Numbered from the stretch's first letter, positions 1 through 9,413 are shown. The stretch: DNA of 64,000 nt from Penium margaritaceum (GCA_023375785.1 SZWC01000035.1:451081-515080), one strand, 5' to 3'. The notes: generated from the letters alone by a model not told the origin. Numbers and translations are program-made.

Positions 1-230
1 GAGCTACAAAAGGTCCGAAAAGGGGTACGCCTGAAAAAAAAAAAGGAAAAAAAAAGAAGGAAAAAAAAAGGATACAAAGGCAAGGGCTTCAGGCGAGCAG
101 AGGGGGGAACCAATAAAAAAAAAGGGGGGGTGGAGGTTGAGGGCAAAAGAAAGAAAAGGAGGGGGGTGGCTGTGGGCAAGAAGAAAAAAAAAAAAAAGAG
201 GCAAAACAAAAACAGGATAATATTCCAACT
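1..230. repeat. Purine-rich low-complexity tract
   Basis: The + strand is almost entirely A and G, with runs of 8-14 A broken by G clusters. Any open frame across it is a by-product of this composition. It may be a decayed poly-purine or poly-A insertion at the edge of element Z. No gene is visible. Confidence 0.8.
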
Positions 231-759
231 ACCACCGCAGTGAGGGAGTACCACCGCAGCAGTCGCTACAGCTTTCATAGTTGCAATAGTAGCATCAGGC
301 CGTAAAGTGTCGACGACTACATCGTGCGGCGGCTGCGCAACAGTTTCCGCTTTCGTCTTCTCAGCCCATAGCGGATGGTCGTCGGCGACGATCTCCGCTT
401 CTAGACGCGTCCTCGACCGGCGTCTTTCTGGGGCCCGTGCATTGGTGCCCGCACTTCACCCCGTAGGATCGACGGCGGATTCGAGTCCTACCAGCTCCGA
501 GGGCTGGGTCGTCTACCGCTTGGAGCAGCAGCCACACCTGCAGCCACCACCCCTTCTCGTCCTGGAGTAGTCTTCGCTCCATTAGTGGCAGCAGCATTAG
601 TGGCCGCAGTTAGTCGGACCGTCGTCTCCGGGCGTGCTGCGGTAGTGCAGCTCTTCCCGTCTGGTCACGTTTGCTGACCCGGATGCCGTGACCTCCAGGA
701 GTGACAGTACCTACTGGCCCCATTCACTCCCGTGGTTTGGTGTTTACCACCGGGAGTAG

Positions 760-1407
760 GTGCCCTCGGCACCTATCTATCATCTTGCACACGAGATGAG
801 TGCGCGGATATCTGAGCAGGCGCCCTGCGCGTTCGCCTGCTACTACTGTGGTGATGGACGTCATGGTTGGCGTCGCTGTTGGACGCGCCCTCCCGGCTGG
901 CATCCACCCTGGTTACAGCCTCGTCCGAGCCTGCGTCCTCCACAGCATACGGATCTGCCGGTGTTGGTAGATCCCCTAGCTGGACCTCTGGTGAGCATAT
1001 TCGCCGAGATCCACGGCTTACGGCAGACGGTGCAGCGGCTTTGTGACCTCGTTGTCACTGAGCGTGCTTCTGCTACACGTTCGTCGACGGCCTCTTTGAC
1101 CACATCTTCTCCCTCATCTCCTCCTTCTTCATCCGATGGTGTCCCTTCAGCTTCACCTGCCGGCCAGTCCCAGGCTGACACCATCCTTTCGATCCTCCAC
1201 CCTGCTGTGACCACGCCGCCACCCCGCGATGACTTGTCTTCCAGCAGTCGTTCCAGTCGAGTGACTCTACGACGTCGTCGTCAGCGCTCTACACGGCGTG
1301 CTCACGCCGGTGTTGATACATCCTCCACCTCCTCGGCCTCCATTGCTGTACCTGTCGAGGGGGAGTGTGGTTATCGCGCATTGCGTGATGCGACAGTAGC
1401 GACATGA
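760..1407 (+). CDS. Gag-like zinc-knuckle protein of element Z
   Basis: An open frame of 215 codons. The first codon after the preceding stop is GTG, so the true start is unknown. Residues C27, C30, H35 and C40 form a CX2CX4HX4C zinc knuckle, the nucleic-acid-binding motif of retroelement nucleocapsids. The knuckle is followed by a Trp/Pro-rich stretch and a Ser/Thr/Pro-rich tail (about residues 105-200). Retroelement Gag proteins assemble into particles and package RNA in the cytoplasm. Here only the knuckle is diagnostic; an upstream capsid-like domain was not recognised. The downstream DNA carries GGGGGAGTG tracts at about 1359 and 1417. Confidence 0.55.
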   Translation: MPSAPIYHLAHEMSARISEQAPCAFACYYCGDGRHGWRRCWTRPPGWHPPWLQPRPSLRPPQHTDLPVLVDPLAGPLVSIFAEIHGLRQTVQRLCDLVVTERASATRSSTASLTTSSPSSPPSSSDGVPSASPAGQSQADTILSILHPAVTTPPPRDDLSSSSRSSRVTLRRRRQRSTRRAHAGVDTSSTSSASIAVPVEGECGYRALRDATVAT

Positions 1408-1458
1408 TCCGCAGTATGGTCGAGGGGGAGTGAGTCTGATCCCGACATGGAGGTCATG

Positions 1459-2030
1459 GTGCAGACTTGCGTATCATCGAGCTCGAATTTCACTTCCGCA
1501 CTGGATCCAGATCTTCTACAGCAGCAGCTTGCGTCAGGAGGTGTCCAGGCCCGGCGTCCATGGGTGGTGCCACTCGCGGCTCCTACCGGTGGCGGCCCGG
1601 CGGTGGCACACGGGTCCGGTATGGATCAGGATGCATCTTTGGGAGCTTTGGCGGAGTTTGCACAGCAGGCTCACACGAGTCCGGCGGAGGTTCCAGTGCA
1701 GGAGATATGCGTGTCATCGAGGTCGACATCCACGCTGGGACAGGAGCTGGATGTTCTACAGCAGCAGGTTACCTCAGGAGGAGTGCAGGCACGGTGTCCT
1801 TGGACTGTGCCACTCCCGGCTCCGTCCGGTGGAGGCCCAGGACTCTCAGGGGAGAGTGTGCAGACGACTCACACGACTCCGGCAGATGTTGGAGTACTTG
1901 GGACTTGCATGTCATCGAGGTCGACATCTACGCTGGGGCAGCAGCCAGACATTTTGCAGCAGTAGGTTGCATCACGAGGAGGGCAGGTCTCACGTGCCTT
2001 GGTGATGCCACTCGCGACTCTGATCAGTAG
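1459..2030 (+). repeat. Three-copy in-phase tandem repeat in element Z
   Basis: Three copies are anchored on the string TCATCGAG, starting near 1471, 1711 and 1909. The spacings of 240 and 198 bp are both multiples of three. Each copy encodes a segment with SSRSTSTLG-, LLQQQ- and SGGVQARxPW-like pieces, followed by a Gly/Pro-rich part. The copies differ by an in-phase 42-bp indel, which suggests that the array evolved under coding constraint. It lies just upstream of, and overlaps, the long ORF that starts at 1999. Confidence 0.75.
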
Positions 2031-3477
2031 CGACCTGCCAGCAGTAGAGGAGTATTGTGCAGATCGGGATGTCCCATACAGATTTCCAGGGGCGTTGGCG
2101 CACGGGACTCTTACTAGCCCGACAGCGGTCGCTATACATGAGCAGAGTCGACCGGCTGGTTTGTTAGAGGTTGAGGCGTTCTTGAGAGCAGCAGTTCTCA
2201 GAGATGTCGCCGGGACATATGGTGTAGCAGACACAGCATGCTTCACCGCCTCATCTGCACTACCTGAGGACCAGCTTCAGCGTGAGGAGTCGTCCATGTT
2301 CCCAGAGCCTTCGGGTTCCCGTACCCACGACGGAGCAGCGACATACATGATGGAGTCAGATGATGGTCCTTACTCTATCATCGAGCAGGTGGTAGCGACC
2401 AGCGTTCCCGGCAAGACAGTGCGTGAGCGCCAGCTGCGCTTGTTGGTCGCCTTGACGGACATTGCTGAGCCGGAGCCCGGTACACCTGTGTCCATTATGG
2501 CGGCAGTCGAGGACACCGGAGCAGATCCATACATGCAGATGGAGTCATCTCGTCAGCAGGAGCTGAGTTCTGCCCCCTCGATTCCACCTCTTGGTGACGC
2601 TACCGATCACATCGACGACGAGAGTGGCAGTACCTGCACAGACGACACTTCCACATGCTCTACGGACTCTGACGACTCCTCCTTCTCCTTCTCTCTCGGC
2701 ATGCGACTGCTCACTCCTCGCATTACAGACACGAGTTGTGATGTGGATGCGACACCTGCAGCTGCATCCGATGTTCCAACGTCTCAGCACATTGCGACCT
2801 TGGTTGACCCCCAGGAGGATGCAGCGACACCTGTTCCATCATCTTCAGCAGCAGAGATGCAGTTGGCGCTGTACTCACGAGCTGTGCAGTCTGCATGTGC
2901 TGCATCCAGTGAGGCAAAATTCATTCTACACCAGGTCGACATTGGCCACCTCAACATGTCCGAGGCAGATTATGCTGATCTGCAGGAGCGTGTAGTCATG
3001 CTACAGCGGGAGATGGTGGCAGCGCGTGAGCGATTCTCAGAGGAGGGCAGCATCACTGGTACCGGCAGGAGCCTTCCGGCAGCAGCAGTGATGCTGAGCG
3101 TGCCTTCGGCTTCCGCCATCCCGGCTCCTGTCGACCCCATCATCGCTCCTCCTTCTTCTGCTGCCGTCACGCACCTTCATCCACCCGACTCACTTACCCC
3201 TTTTTCATCTTCATCAACGAGTGGTGATCCGGTTCATCGTTCCAGCTCTCCTCCTCCGGCAGTACACCCTTGTGTCTCAGGGTCTCCTATCCCGTATCGG
3301 AGGCCAGCTCCGCCACTTCATCCACGCACGCGTGCTGCTCGCCCATTCCCGTTCCTCCGGCGTACACAGATGCATCGCGGCAGTGCGGAGGCAGGAGAGA
3401 CTGTGAGTTGGGACCCTTGGCAGTCACGCGAGGACTGGTATACCCCAGGTGATACGGATTCACGTGAGGAGTTGTAG
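1999..3477 (+). CDS. Unrecognised 492-aa protein inside element Z
   Basis: An uninterrupted 492-codon frame starting at ATG 1999, the longest clean ORF in the window. I do not recognise it. Residues 200-235 are rich in Asp/Ser/Thr and Cys. Residues about 284-348 look like a long charged helix (heptad-like Leu/Val/Met with Glu/Arg) that could be a coiled coil. Residues 370-450 are Pro/Ser-rich, and the end is basic then acidic. There is no signal peptide, membrane segment, DDE motif or polymerase motif. It follows the zinc-knuckle frame and the tandem repeat and precedes the untranslated tail and 3' LTR. That position fits an extra structural or accessory protein of a gag-only LTR element. A chance frame is unlikely at this length, but the function is unknown. 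Confidence 0.55.
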   Translation: MVMPLATLISSDLPAVEEYCADRDVPYRFPGALAHGTLTSPTAVAIHEQSRPAGLLEVEAFLRAAVLRDVAGTYGVADTACFTASSALPEDQLQREESSMFPEPSGSRTHDGAATYMMESDDGPYSIIEQVVATSVPGKTVRERQLRLLVALTDIAEPEPGTPVSIMAAVEDTGADPYMQMESSRQQELSSAPSIPPLGDATDHIDDESGSTCTDDTSTCSTDSDDSSFSFSLGMRLLTPRITDTSCDVDATPAAASDVPTSQHIATLVDPQEDAATPVPSSSAAEMQLALYSRAVQSACAASSEAKFILHQVDIGHLNMSEADYADLQERVVMLQREMVAARERFSEEGSITGTGRSLPAAAVMLSVPSASAIPAPVDPIIAPPSSAAVTHLHPPDSLTPFSSSSTSGDPVHRSSSPPPAVHPCVSGSPIPYRRPAPPLHPRTRAARPFPFLRRTQMHRGSAEAGETVSWDPWQSREDWYTPGDTDSREEL

Positions 3478-3654
3478 CCGGAGACATCACTTCGTCTTTG
3501 AGGGAGGGAGTCGACTCACAGGTGACAGGGGGAGCTGTCTCTACATGATGGACACACCACATGACTCATCGCCCAGGATCTTTTCAGCTACGACATCAGC
3601 ATCTCCATTGAGGACATCGCTGCCAGGTTCATCTGTCCAGGGGGAGTGTTGTGT

Positions 3655-3700
3655 GGACCTCGACCTGACGCGACGCCATGGGAGATGCATGGCGAGGTCC
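3655..3700 (+). other. Hairpin in the tail of element Z
   Basis: Outer arms GGACCTCG (3655-3662) and CGAGGTCC (3693-3700) are perfectly complementary. An inner stem GCCATG/CATGGC (3675-3680 and 3688-3693) encloses a short loop; the inner and outer right arms share one base. It directly follows a GGGGGAGTGTTG tract that resembles a polypurine tract plus LTR start. Confidence 0.6.
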
Positions 3701-3786
3701 ATGCTCTGTTGTGAACATCTACAGCATCCCGTATATGGCTCATGCTACGTGCCTGCACAGCTGCATACAGATGGTAGCACAGTGTT

Positions 3787-4712
3787 GGTCGAGACCCGGA
3801 CACTTGGTGCATTGCACCAGTGTCAGGAGGAGACCATGTGATCGTGTGTCTTAGTGTGTCGCTATACTGTGTGTGGCATTCTGCATGCGAGCTGTTGGTC
3901 GAGACCCGGACACGTGGTGCATTGCACCCGTGTTACGAGGAGATCCTCCCTTGATCTTGTGTTTGGATGATGATACTATTGAGTTGGATTGCTCGTAGTG
4001 GTCGAGACCCGGACCCTGGTACCGCCAGTGTCACGAGGAGACCATCTTGTCCTCTGACATGTGTATGATGTGCATTACACTGGTTTGTGTGCGTGTGCAT
4101 CACTCCTCTCATGGTCGAGACCCAGACACTTGGTGGGCTGTGCCAGTGTCCAGGGAGACCCTAGATGGATCACAGACGAGTGTGTGTGTGTGTGTGTGTG
4201 TTTGTGCGACTTGACTCATGCATGTTATGGCTTGCCATGCATTGTTGTTCCATGCCTTCGCTCATTCGTTCTGGTGTGGACGGCTATGTCAGCCAGGGGG
4301 AGTGTTGGTTTGTGTGGCTTCCACCCGTCACGACCGACACTGCTAGTTTACCGATATACCCACATTCGGGGTATATGGCAGAGGAGGGCGTGACGACACG
4401 ACGGGCCTCCGGACTACACCGAGACTTCTCCAGCACCTACGACAGCGCCGGGGAGACGCGGTCGATGCGTTCCGGCAGCCATGTGGGCTTGTCAGGAGGC
4501 AGGAGAGTTTTCTCGGTGGGTTCAGACCTGCGCACCCGGTTGACTGTACCAGTGCGACGAGGAGACCCGATGGCTATTGTGGGACTTCCGATGTTCGGAA
4601 AGCCGTGTGTGATGTCTGGATGCTGATTCTGAGATTTTCTGGCACTGTTCCGATTTTCTCTGTGGTCGAGACCCGGGTACTCGGAGAGCTGTTCCGGTGC
4701 CTCGAGGAGACC
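3787..4712 (+). repeat. Array of six ~49-nt stem-loop motifs
   Basis: Copies lie at 3787-3835, 3897-3945, 4000-4043, 4113-4160, 4519-4567 and 4664-4712. Each begins GGTCGAGACCCG or a close variant and ends GAGGAGACC, and almost all are 48-49 nt long. Between these ends is an inner hairpin such as GACACTTGGTGC-ATT-GCACCAGTGTC. The inner stem sequence changes from copy to copy while pairing is mostly kept: a T-A pair becomes G-C in copy 2, and the stem is rebuilt in copies 5 and 6. The first four copies lie upstream of the 3' LTR and the last two inside it. Confidence 0.8.
4180..4201 (+). repeat. (TG)n microsatellite
   Basis: About eleven uninterrupted TG units lie in the tail of element Z between stem-loop copies 4 and 5. 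Confidence 0.95.
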
Positions 4713-5167
4713 ACCGTTATTGTTATCGTGGTGTACGCAGTGTGTTCTCCTCGCTGACCTGTTTTGGCTCAGCGGGGGTGACGGGGCCCGGTGCGGCTAG
4801 CTGCCGGCGCCCCTACTTAAGCCCGCTAGGGGCTCAGTTGTAATTCCTCCTTGTTCTTTATATTGAGCGTTCCAGACTTAGCCAAATTCTTGCCATCTTG
4901 AATCGCACTCACACACAGAGCTCATGTTCGTTCTTGCATGGGCCTGCATGCCCTAAAACTATTTCCAATTCATATTTATGCTGTGTGCTTGTCAATTGTC
5001 ATTTACCTCTGCACTACTAAGCAATTGGAGCTTATGAGACTTTGCGCGTCTCCCTAGCCTGATCCTTGCTGTTTCTTGCACCTGCTTGCTTGCTAGTGCG
5101 CTAGTTGACTGGATAGTGTCGCCACGTCAACAGCAGCAAGGTTAGGAAGCTTCCTAGCAAATCTTCA
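4303..5167 (+). repeat. 3' LTR of element Z
   Basis: The polypurine tract AGGGGGAG is followed by TGTTGG, the usual start of a copia LTR. The first ~60 bp align loosely with the LTR start of element A at 13353. The last ~190 bp (from about 4980) closely match the end of the LTR at 5168-5812. A short hairpin ATATACCC/GGGTATAT lies at 4354-4376, and two of the stem-loop array copies sit inside. A CCACGTCA box lies about 45 bp before the 3' end. Confidence 0.75.
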
Positions 5168-6037
5168 GTTGTGATGTGAGTCATCCCTATCTATTTGTAC
5201 AGCTTACTGTGACCACTCGGCCATGTCCATGCTCGTGCACATCCCTGATGCGGACACAGCTGGCGTTAGAGTATCGACAAGTGGTGGCTCCACCCACAAG
5301 AAGCTACCAGACAGCTGCCACGACATGTTGGGTGCTTGTCAGGGTGCTTTGCGGTGTCTCCGCATACATTAGAGTTCTCTCGGTGGACTGGCTCTCAATC
5401 CTGATTTGCATGTTTCGTATTTTCTGTCCACCGATCAATGTCGGACTTGTGTGTGTGATCAATCATAGCGTCCAGCTTGAGATTCTATACCTCTAGGGTC
5501 ACACGGTATTGCGTTTGGATACCTGTGCGTAGAGTGACGGTCAAAACAATGGTTTTGGGCCGGTTTTAGGACAAACTGACACTGTCGTGTGCGTCACTCA
5601 TTGTGTGCCGCAGCAGCTATTCATAATATGTGCTTGTCAGTTGTCAACTCTCTCTGTATTTACTAAGCTGTTAGAGCTTATGAGACTTTGTGCATCTCCC
5701 TTGCCTCTCCGTCGCTGCTTTTGCACATGTTTGCTTGCTAGTGCACCAGCTGACTGGACAGTGTCGCCACGTCAGTAGTAACAAGGTTAGAAAGCATCCT
5801 ACCAGTTTCTCATGGTATGAGACCAGCGAGACCTCTCTCGCTGAGCTGTGTCGCAAAGACGTAGCACCGGCAGTAGTAGTGAGTCACTGTCGCCACAATA
5901 ATGTGGGACCCGTCGTAGCGGTTTTCAGTAGCGACACCACCACGCAAATACCCACCAAGTCAGCGGGTGAGTTGTGGCAGTTACCACCTCCAGCAGCTAA
6001 GTCGAGCAGCAGCAGCAGCACCGGCTGGCAGAAGTAG
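5168..6037 (+). mobile_element. Fragment G: 5' LTR, primer site and leader of a copia element
   Basis: The 5' LTR spans 5168-5812 and aligns along its length with the element A LTR at 13353-13981. It is followed at once by TGGTATGAGACC (5813-5824), resembling the plant copia primer site for initiator tRNA-Met. About 210 bp of leader follow, ending in AGC repeats, before the inverted LTR arm starting at 6038. No coding part remains. The LTR contains the hairpin arms CGGTGGAC (5381) and GTCCACCG (ending 5433), shared with the other family copies. Confidence 0.75.
5813..5825 (+). other. Primer binding site of fragment G
   Basis: The sequence TGGTATGAGACC lies immediately after the LTR end CTCA. 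Plant Ty1/copia elements usually carry TGGTATCAGAGC here, complementary to the 3' end of initiator tRNA-Met, to prime minus-strand DNA synthesis. Confidence 0.7.
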
Positions 6038-6892
6038 TGAGAAGATGTGTGGAAGCTTCCTAGCGACAACAGGCACTGACTAGGCGTCAGTGCCTGGTCA
6101 GACGGTGACGACAGTCACAAATCGTACGCACAATGGCCAAGGTCTGGCTAGGAGACACAGGGCAAAATGTCAGAAAGTTTCAATAGCATTTGCAGACAGA
6201 AATGACAAATGATAGGTTCATGGCATAAGTACGTGCCGTGGCGCACGGCGAGTGTTGTACTCGACAGCACAAGATCTGTCCTAAAACCAACCCAAAACCA
6301 TTGTTTTGGCCGTAACTCAGCGCAGACATGTCAGAACGCTACACTGTCTGAACTTGGACGTGCAGAATCACAAGCCAGACGCAATGACTGATCACATGCA
6401 CGGATCCAGCATCAAACTGCAGGTCCCGGGACCTGCAGTTTTTTTTGCAGTATGTAGAAGTTTATTGGTGGACTGGCCGTGGGCCCCTTTTGAATGTTTT
6501 CGCATTGTGTGTCCACCGTTTGATGCTGGATGCATGTGACCAGTCGTAGCGTTCGGCTTGTGACCCTGCATGTCTAGGTTCAGACGACGTAGCGTTCTGG
6601 CATATCTGCGCCGAGTTACGGCCAAAACAGTGGTTTGGGGACGGTTTTAGGACAGATCTTGTACTGCCGCGTGCGACACCCGCTGTGCGCCGCGACATGC
6701 ACTTATGCCATGAACCTGTCATTTGTCATTTCTCTCTACAAACGCTATTGAAGCATTATGACACCTTGCCTTGTGTTTCCTAGCCAGACCCTTGCCGTTG
6801 TGTGTTTGATTTATGACTGTCTTCACTGTCTGACTAGGCAATGACGCCTAGTCAGCGGCTGTGTTGCTAGGAAGCTACCACACTTCTTCTCA
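6038..6892. repeat. Palindrome of two head-to-head LTR halves
   Basis: The left arm 6038-6416 is the reverse complement of the 3' part of an A-family LTR. The right arm 6519-6892 is the same part in direct orientation, ending CTTCTCA just before the element A primer site. At the inner edge of the left arm sits a perfect 22-bp palindrome (6417-6438, core GGTCCCGGGACC), then T-rich LTR sequence continuing into the right arm. The right LTR lacks its first part, so it serves as a truncated 5' LTR of A. Confidence 0.85.
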
Positions 6893-7700
6893 TGGTATTA
6901 GAGCGGTGAGACAGTTCTCGCCGAGCTGCGTAGCAGAGACGCAGGAGAGCAGCAACAGTGAGCGTCACCGCAACAGCCGATGCCCAGGGACCTGTCGACG
7001 ACACCCGACTGCGGTCGGCATCACCCACCTTCAACACGTGAGAGTACATCAGCAATAGCCGCTAGCAGCAGGCACCAGCCGCTAGTAGCTGCTAACATTG
7101 GCACTAGCAGTGGCGACAACATGTCGTTGCCGTAGTAGGCGGATGTGGGTAGTAGCAGTTCAGCGCAAGGCAGCAGCATCACGCAAAAGGAGCTACGCAT
7201 AGTAGCGCTACGCAACGGCGGCGGCAGCAGCAGCGGGCAGTAGCAGCGTGAAGCAGCAGCAACATTGAGCAGCAACAACAGTAGCATACATAAGCAACAG
7301 CACCAGCAGCGTAGCAGAGCTGCAGTGTAGTAGCAGTGCGTGGCGGCAGCAGCGCGCAGTAGGCGTAGCACACAACAACAACAGTAGCAGCGCGCAGCTG
7401 CTACCACAGCTACGCACACAGCCGCGCGGTTGCTACTGTAGGTGCCGACACAACAGCAGCAGCAGCTAAGCGGAAGCTGCTATGGAGCTTCCGTGCAGCT
7501 TCCACACGGATGCTGTAGAGCAACTGCCCCCCTCCCCCCCTCCCCTCCACACAGAAAGGCAACAACCGCGAGGGTTGTTAAAAAAAAAAAGAGGGCTGTC
7601 CCAACGTCAACATTTGTCTTGCTGATGCCATCAGATCCGTGCTGACGTCAACAAACCCTTGCTGATGTCAACACTTGCCTTAGTTAATTTTTTGGTTGGA
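6893..7700 (+). other. Primer site and AGC-rich leader of element A
   Basis: TGGTATTAGAGC (6893-6904) right after the LTR is the tRNA-Met primer site. From about 7050 to 7460 the leader is an imperfect AGC/AGT trinucleotide tract. A C-rich tract (7526-7550) and an A run follow. At 7595-7680 are three spaced copies of a CTGACGTCAACA-like word, one with the perfect octamer TGACGTCA (7643-7650). Cys-rich open frames read through the repeats are not genes. Confidence 0.75.
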
Positions 7701-8050
7701 AAAGTCAGAAGCTGCCAGTGTTTCACATCCTCGAGAAACATTGACGGCTGTGCAATCCGACCAGTTTGACATTCCGGCCCACACTGAGCGCTGACAAGGC
7801 TCCGGCCGGTAAAAAGGGCAAAAGACCACTAGATCCCTCTTCTTCCTCCTCAGGGGTCATGAGCCCACTCTCGCAGGCTATTGAGGACCTACGGAGCCAG
7901 CAGGACGAGATGCATCGTCTGTAGCAGCAGCGGACTGACGCCACCCGTACACTTAGTGAGCTTCTTTGTGGTCAGTCCATGGCCCCACAGTAGACCTCCG
8001 AGGGAGAGGTCGGTGTCACACCCTCCGCACAGCAGTCAGCACCAGCACCA

Positions 8051-9413
8051 GTGACAGGAGCAGGCCACGGCCTACCATCTCTTGATCCTTGGGATGAGTA
8101 TCCCGACATGCTAGGCATGGAGAGCGGCTCTCACGAGAGTGAGATTCGTGTGCTTCAGCAGCGTCTCCGCCTGCTCCAGACGAGCTCCTGGCCCCCACAC
8201 ACGTCTCGTTCCTTTCTTCCCGAGATTCGATCCTCACCTCATCTCCACCTTAGCCACTTTCCTCTTCCTGATGTCTTCCCCATCCCTCGTCCTTCTCCCC
8301 TTGTGGTTGCTCTCCCTACGGAGCGGCAACCCAAGGATTTCGAGACACTGCCCCCACGGTATGTCAACAAGGATGGTTTTGACTGCTGGGAGATCCTTTT
8401 CCAAGTTTGGGCCACTTCATAGGGAGTGTGGTCCTAGTACCACAGTCCGTATTTGATCACGGATCGAGCACATGTGCTGACAGCGGCCAGGGCGATGCGC
8501 GGACTCCTTTACGCCAAGCCGCGCGAGACCGTCGTAGACTTCCGCTCGTTCCTTGGAGAGGCCGGCACAGGCACACGTGCTTATCCACGTGGATTTTGGG
8601 ACCTGGCATTATCCTTGCTTGCTGCACAGATGCACGCCACCCACGCCACCCACATTTTTGCTTTTCACTCCCTTTGTCAGGGACCTGGCGAGTCTTCAGC
8701 CAACTAGCGGCGACGCGCCATGCGCATCTACACGCGCCTTGGGATCTCATGAGGTACATAGCTTTAGGCACTTCACACAAACATGCTCGGAGTTTGCCTT
8801 GAGCAAGTAGACATCTTCACGAGGTATAGCGACGTTGTGCTCGAGCCCTTCTCCACCTCAATGCAGCTTCTTCCCTGGGTGCATCACCTTTTCTTCCACG
8901 TGACTTCCGCCCGTGAGGCCACTGTGGCTTATCAGGAGAGTCCCCTTGGTGCAGTAGTCATCGCGTCACCACCGACGTCCCTCCTGTGGTCTACCCCCCC
9001 ATCCTCTGGCACGTCCTCCTCTTCCTCTTCGAACCCGATTACCCCGACTAAGACACAGGGTGTGGCAGCAGCAGCACATGGGAAGAAGGGGAGACGCAGG
9101 CGCGGTTCGGGCCAACAGCAGTCAGAGCAACAACATTCATCGGGTAGTAGCAGTGGATGCTCTCTTCACTGATACAACTATGGAGGTGCTCATCGCTACA
9201 CCGAGTGCCAACAGCCGCTTGACTGGGCATGGATCACTAGAGGACTTCAGGCTACGTGTGCACTACAGTCTACATCGAGCAGTACATCCTCTGTGGCGTG
9301 TGGCGACCACAACTGCAACAGTTCTCGCTTCACCACCGATAAGCAGTGGCGACCTGGACCCACGTGACCGCACCATCGCCGAGCTCCGTCACCTTTTGGC
9401 GCTTCACTTTTAG
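8051..9413 (+). pseudogene. Gag zone of element A
   Basis: A copia Gag-like stretch: a Pro/Ser-rich front, then a YVNKDGFDCWEILF segment typical of the start of the capsid-like domain, a helical middle, and a GGAHRYTEC-type remnant of a nucleocapsid knuckle near 9190. Gag forms the particle that packages element RNA. The zone is broken and assigned from similarity to gag of D and from its place before protease. Confidence 0.55.

Larger units (their letters stand above)
231..5167 (+). mobile_element. Element Z: partial LTR element, gag-like, no pol seen
   Basis: This LTR-type element enters from the left window edge; its 5' LTR is not in view. In order it shows a gag-type zinc knuckle near 840, a tandem repeat at 1459-2030, a 492-codon ORF, an untranslated tail with stem-loops, a polypurine tract (4295-4302) and a 3' LTR starting TGTTGG at 4303. 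No integrase, reverse transcriptase or RNase H motif appears in any frame. This is the layout of non-autonomous gag-bearing elements (TR-GAG or LARD type). The knuckle resembles that of element D (both share RHGW), and the LTR resembles those of G and A, so Z is probably a relative that borrowed pol from such elements. It is a fossil with a few breaks. The left boundary is a guess. Confidence 0.6.

Noticed and set aside
4-228. 74-codon Phe/Pro-rich minus-strand frame
   Set aside because: By-product of the purine-rich low-complexity tract.
2591-2995. 134-codon + frame within the long ORF of Z
   Set aside because: Out-of-frame shadow of the 492-codon ORF, without its own motif.
3787-4712. Regularly spaced repeats as a possible CRISPR array
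   Set aside because: The units vary strongly, spacing is uneven, two copies lie in an LTR, and the setting is eukaryotic.
7021-7419. Cys- and Leu-rich minus-strand frames resembling membrane or metallothionein-like proteins
   Set aside because: They are translations of the AGC/AGT trinucleotide tract in the leader of element A.
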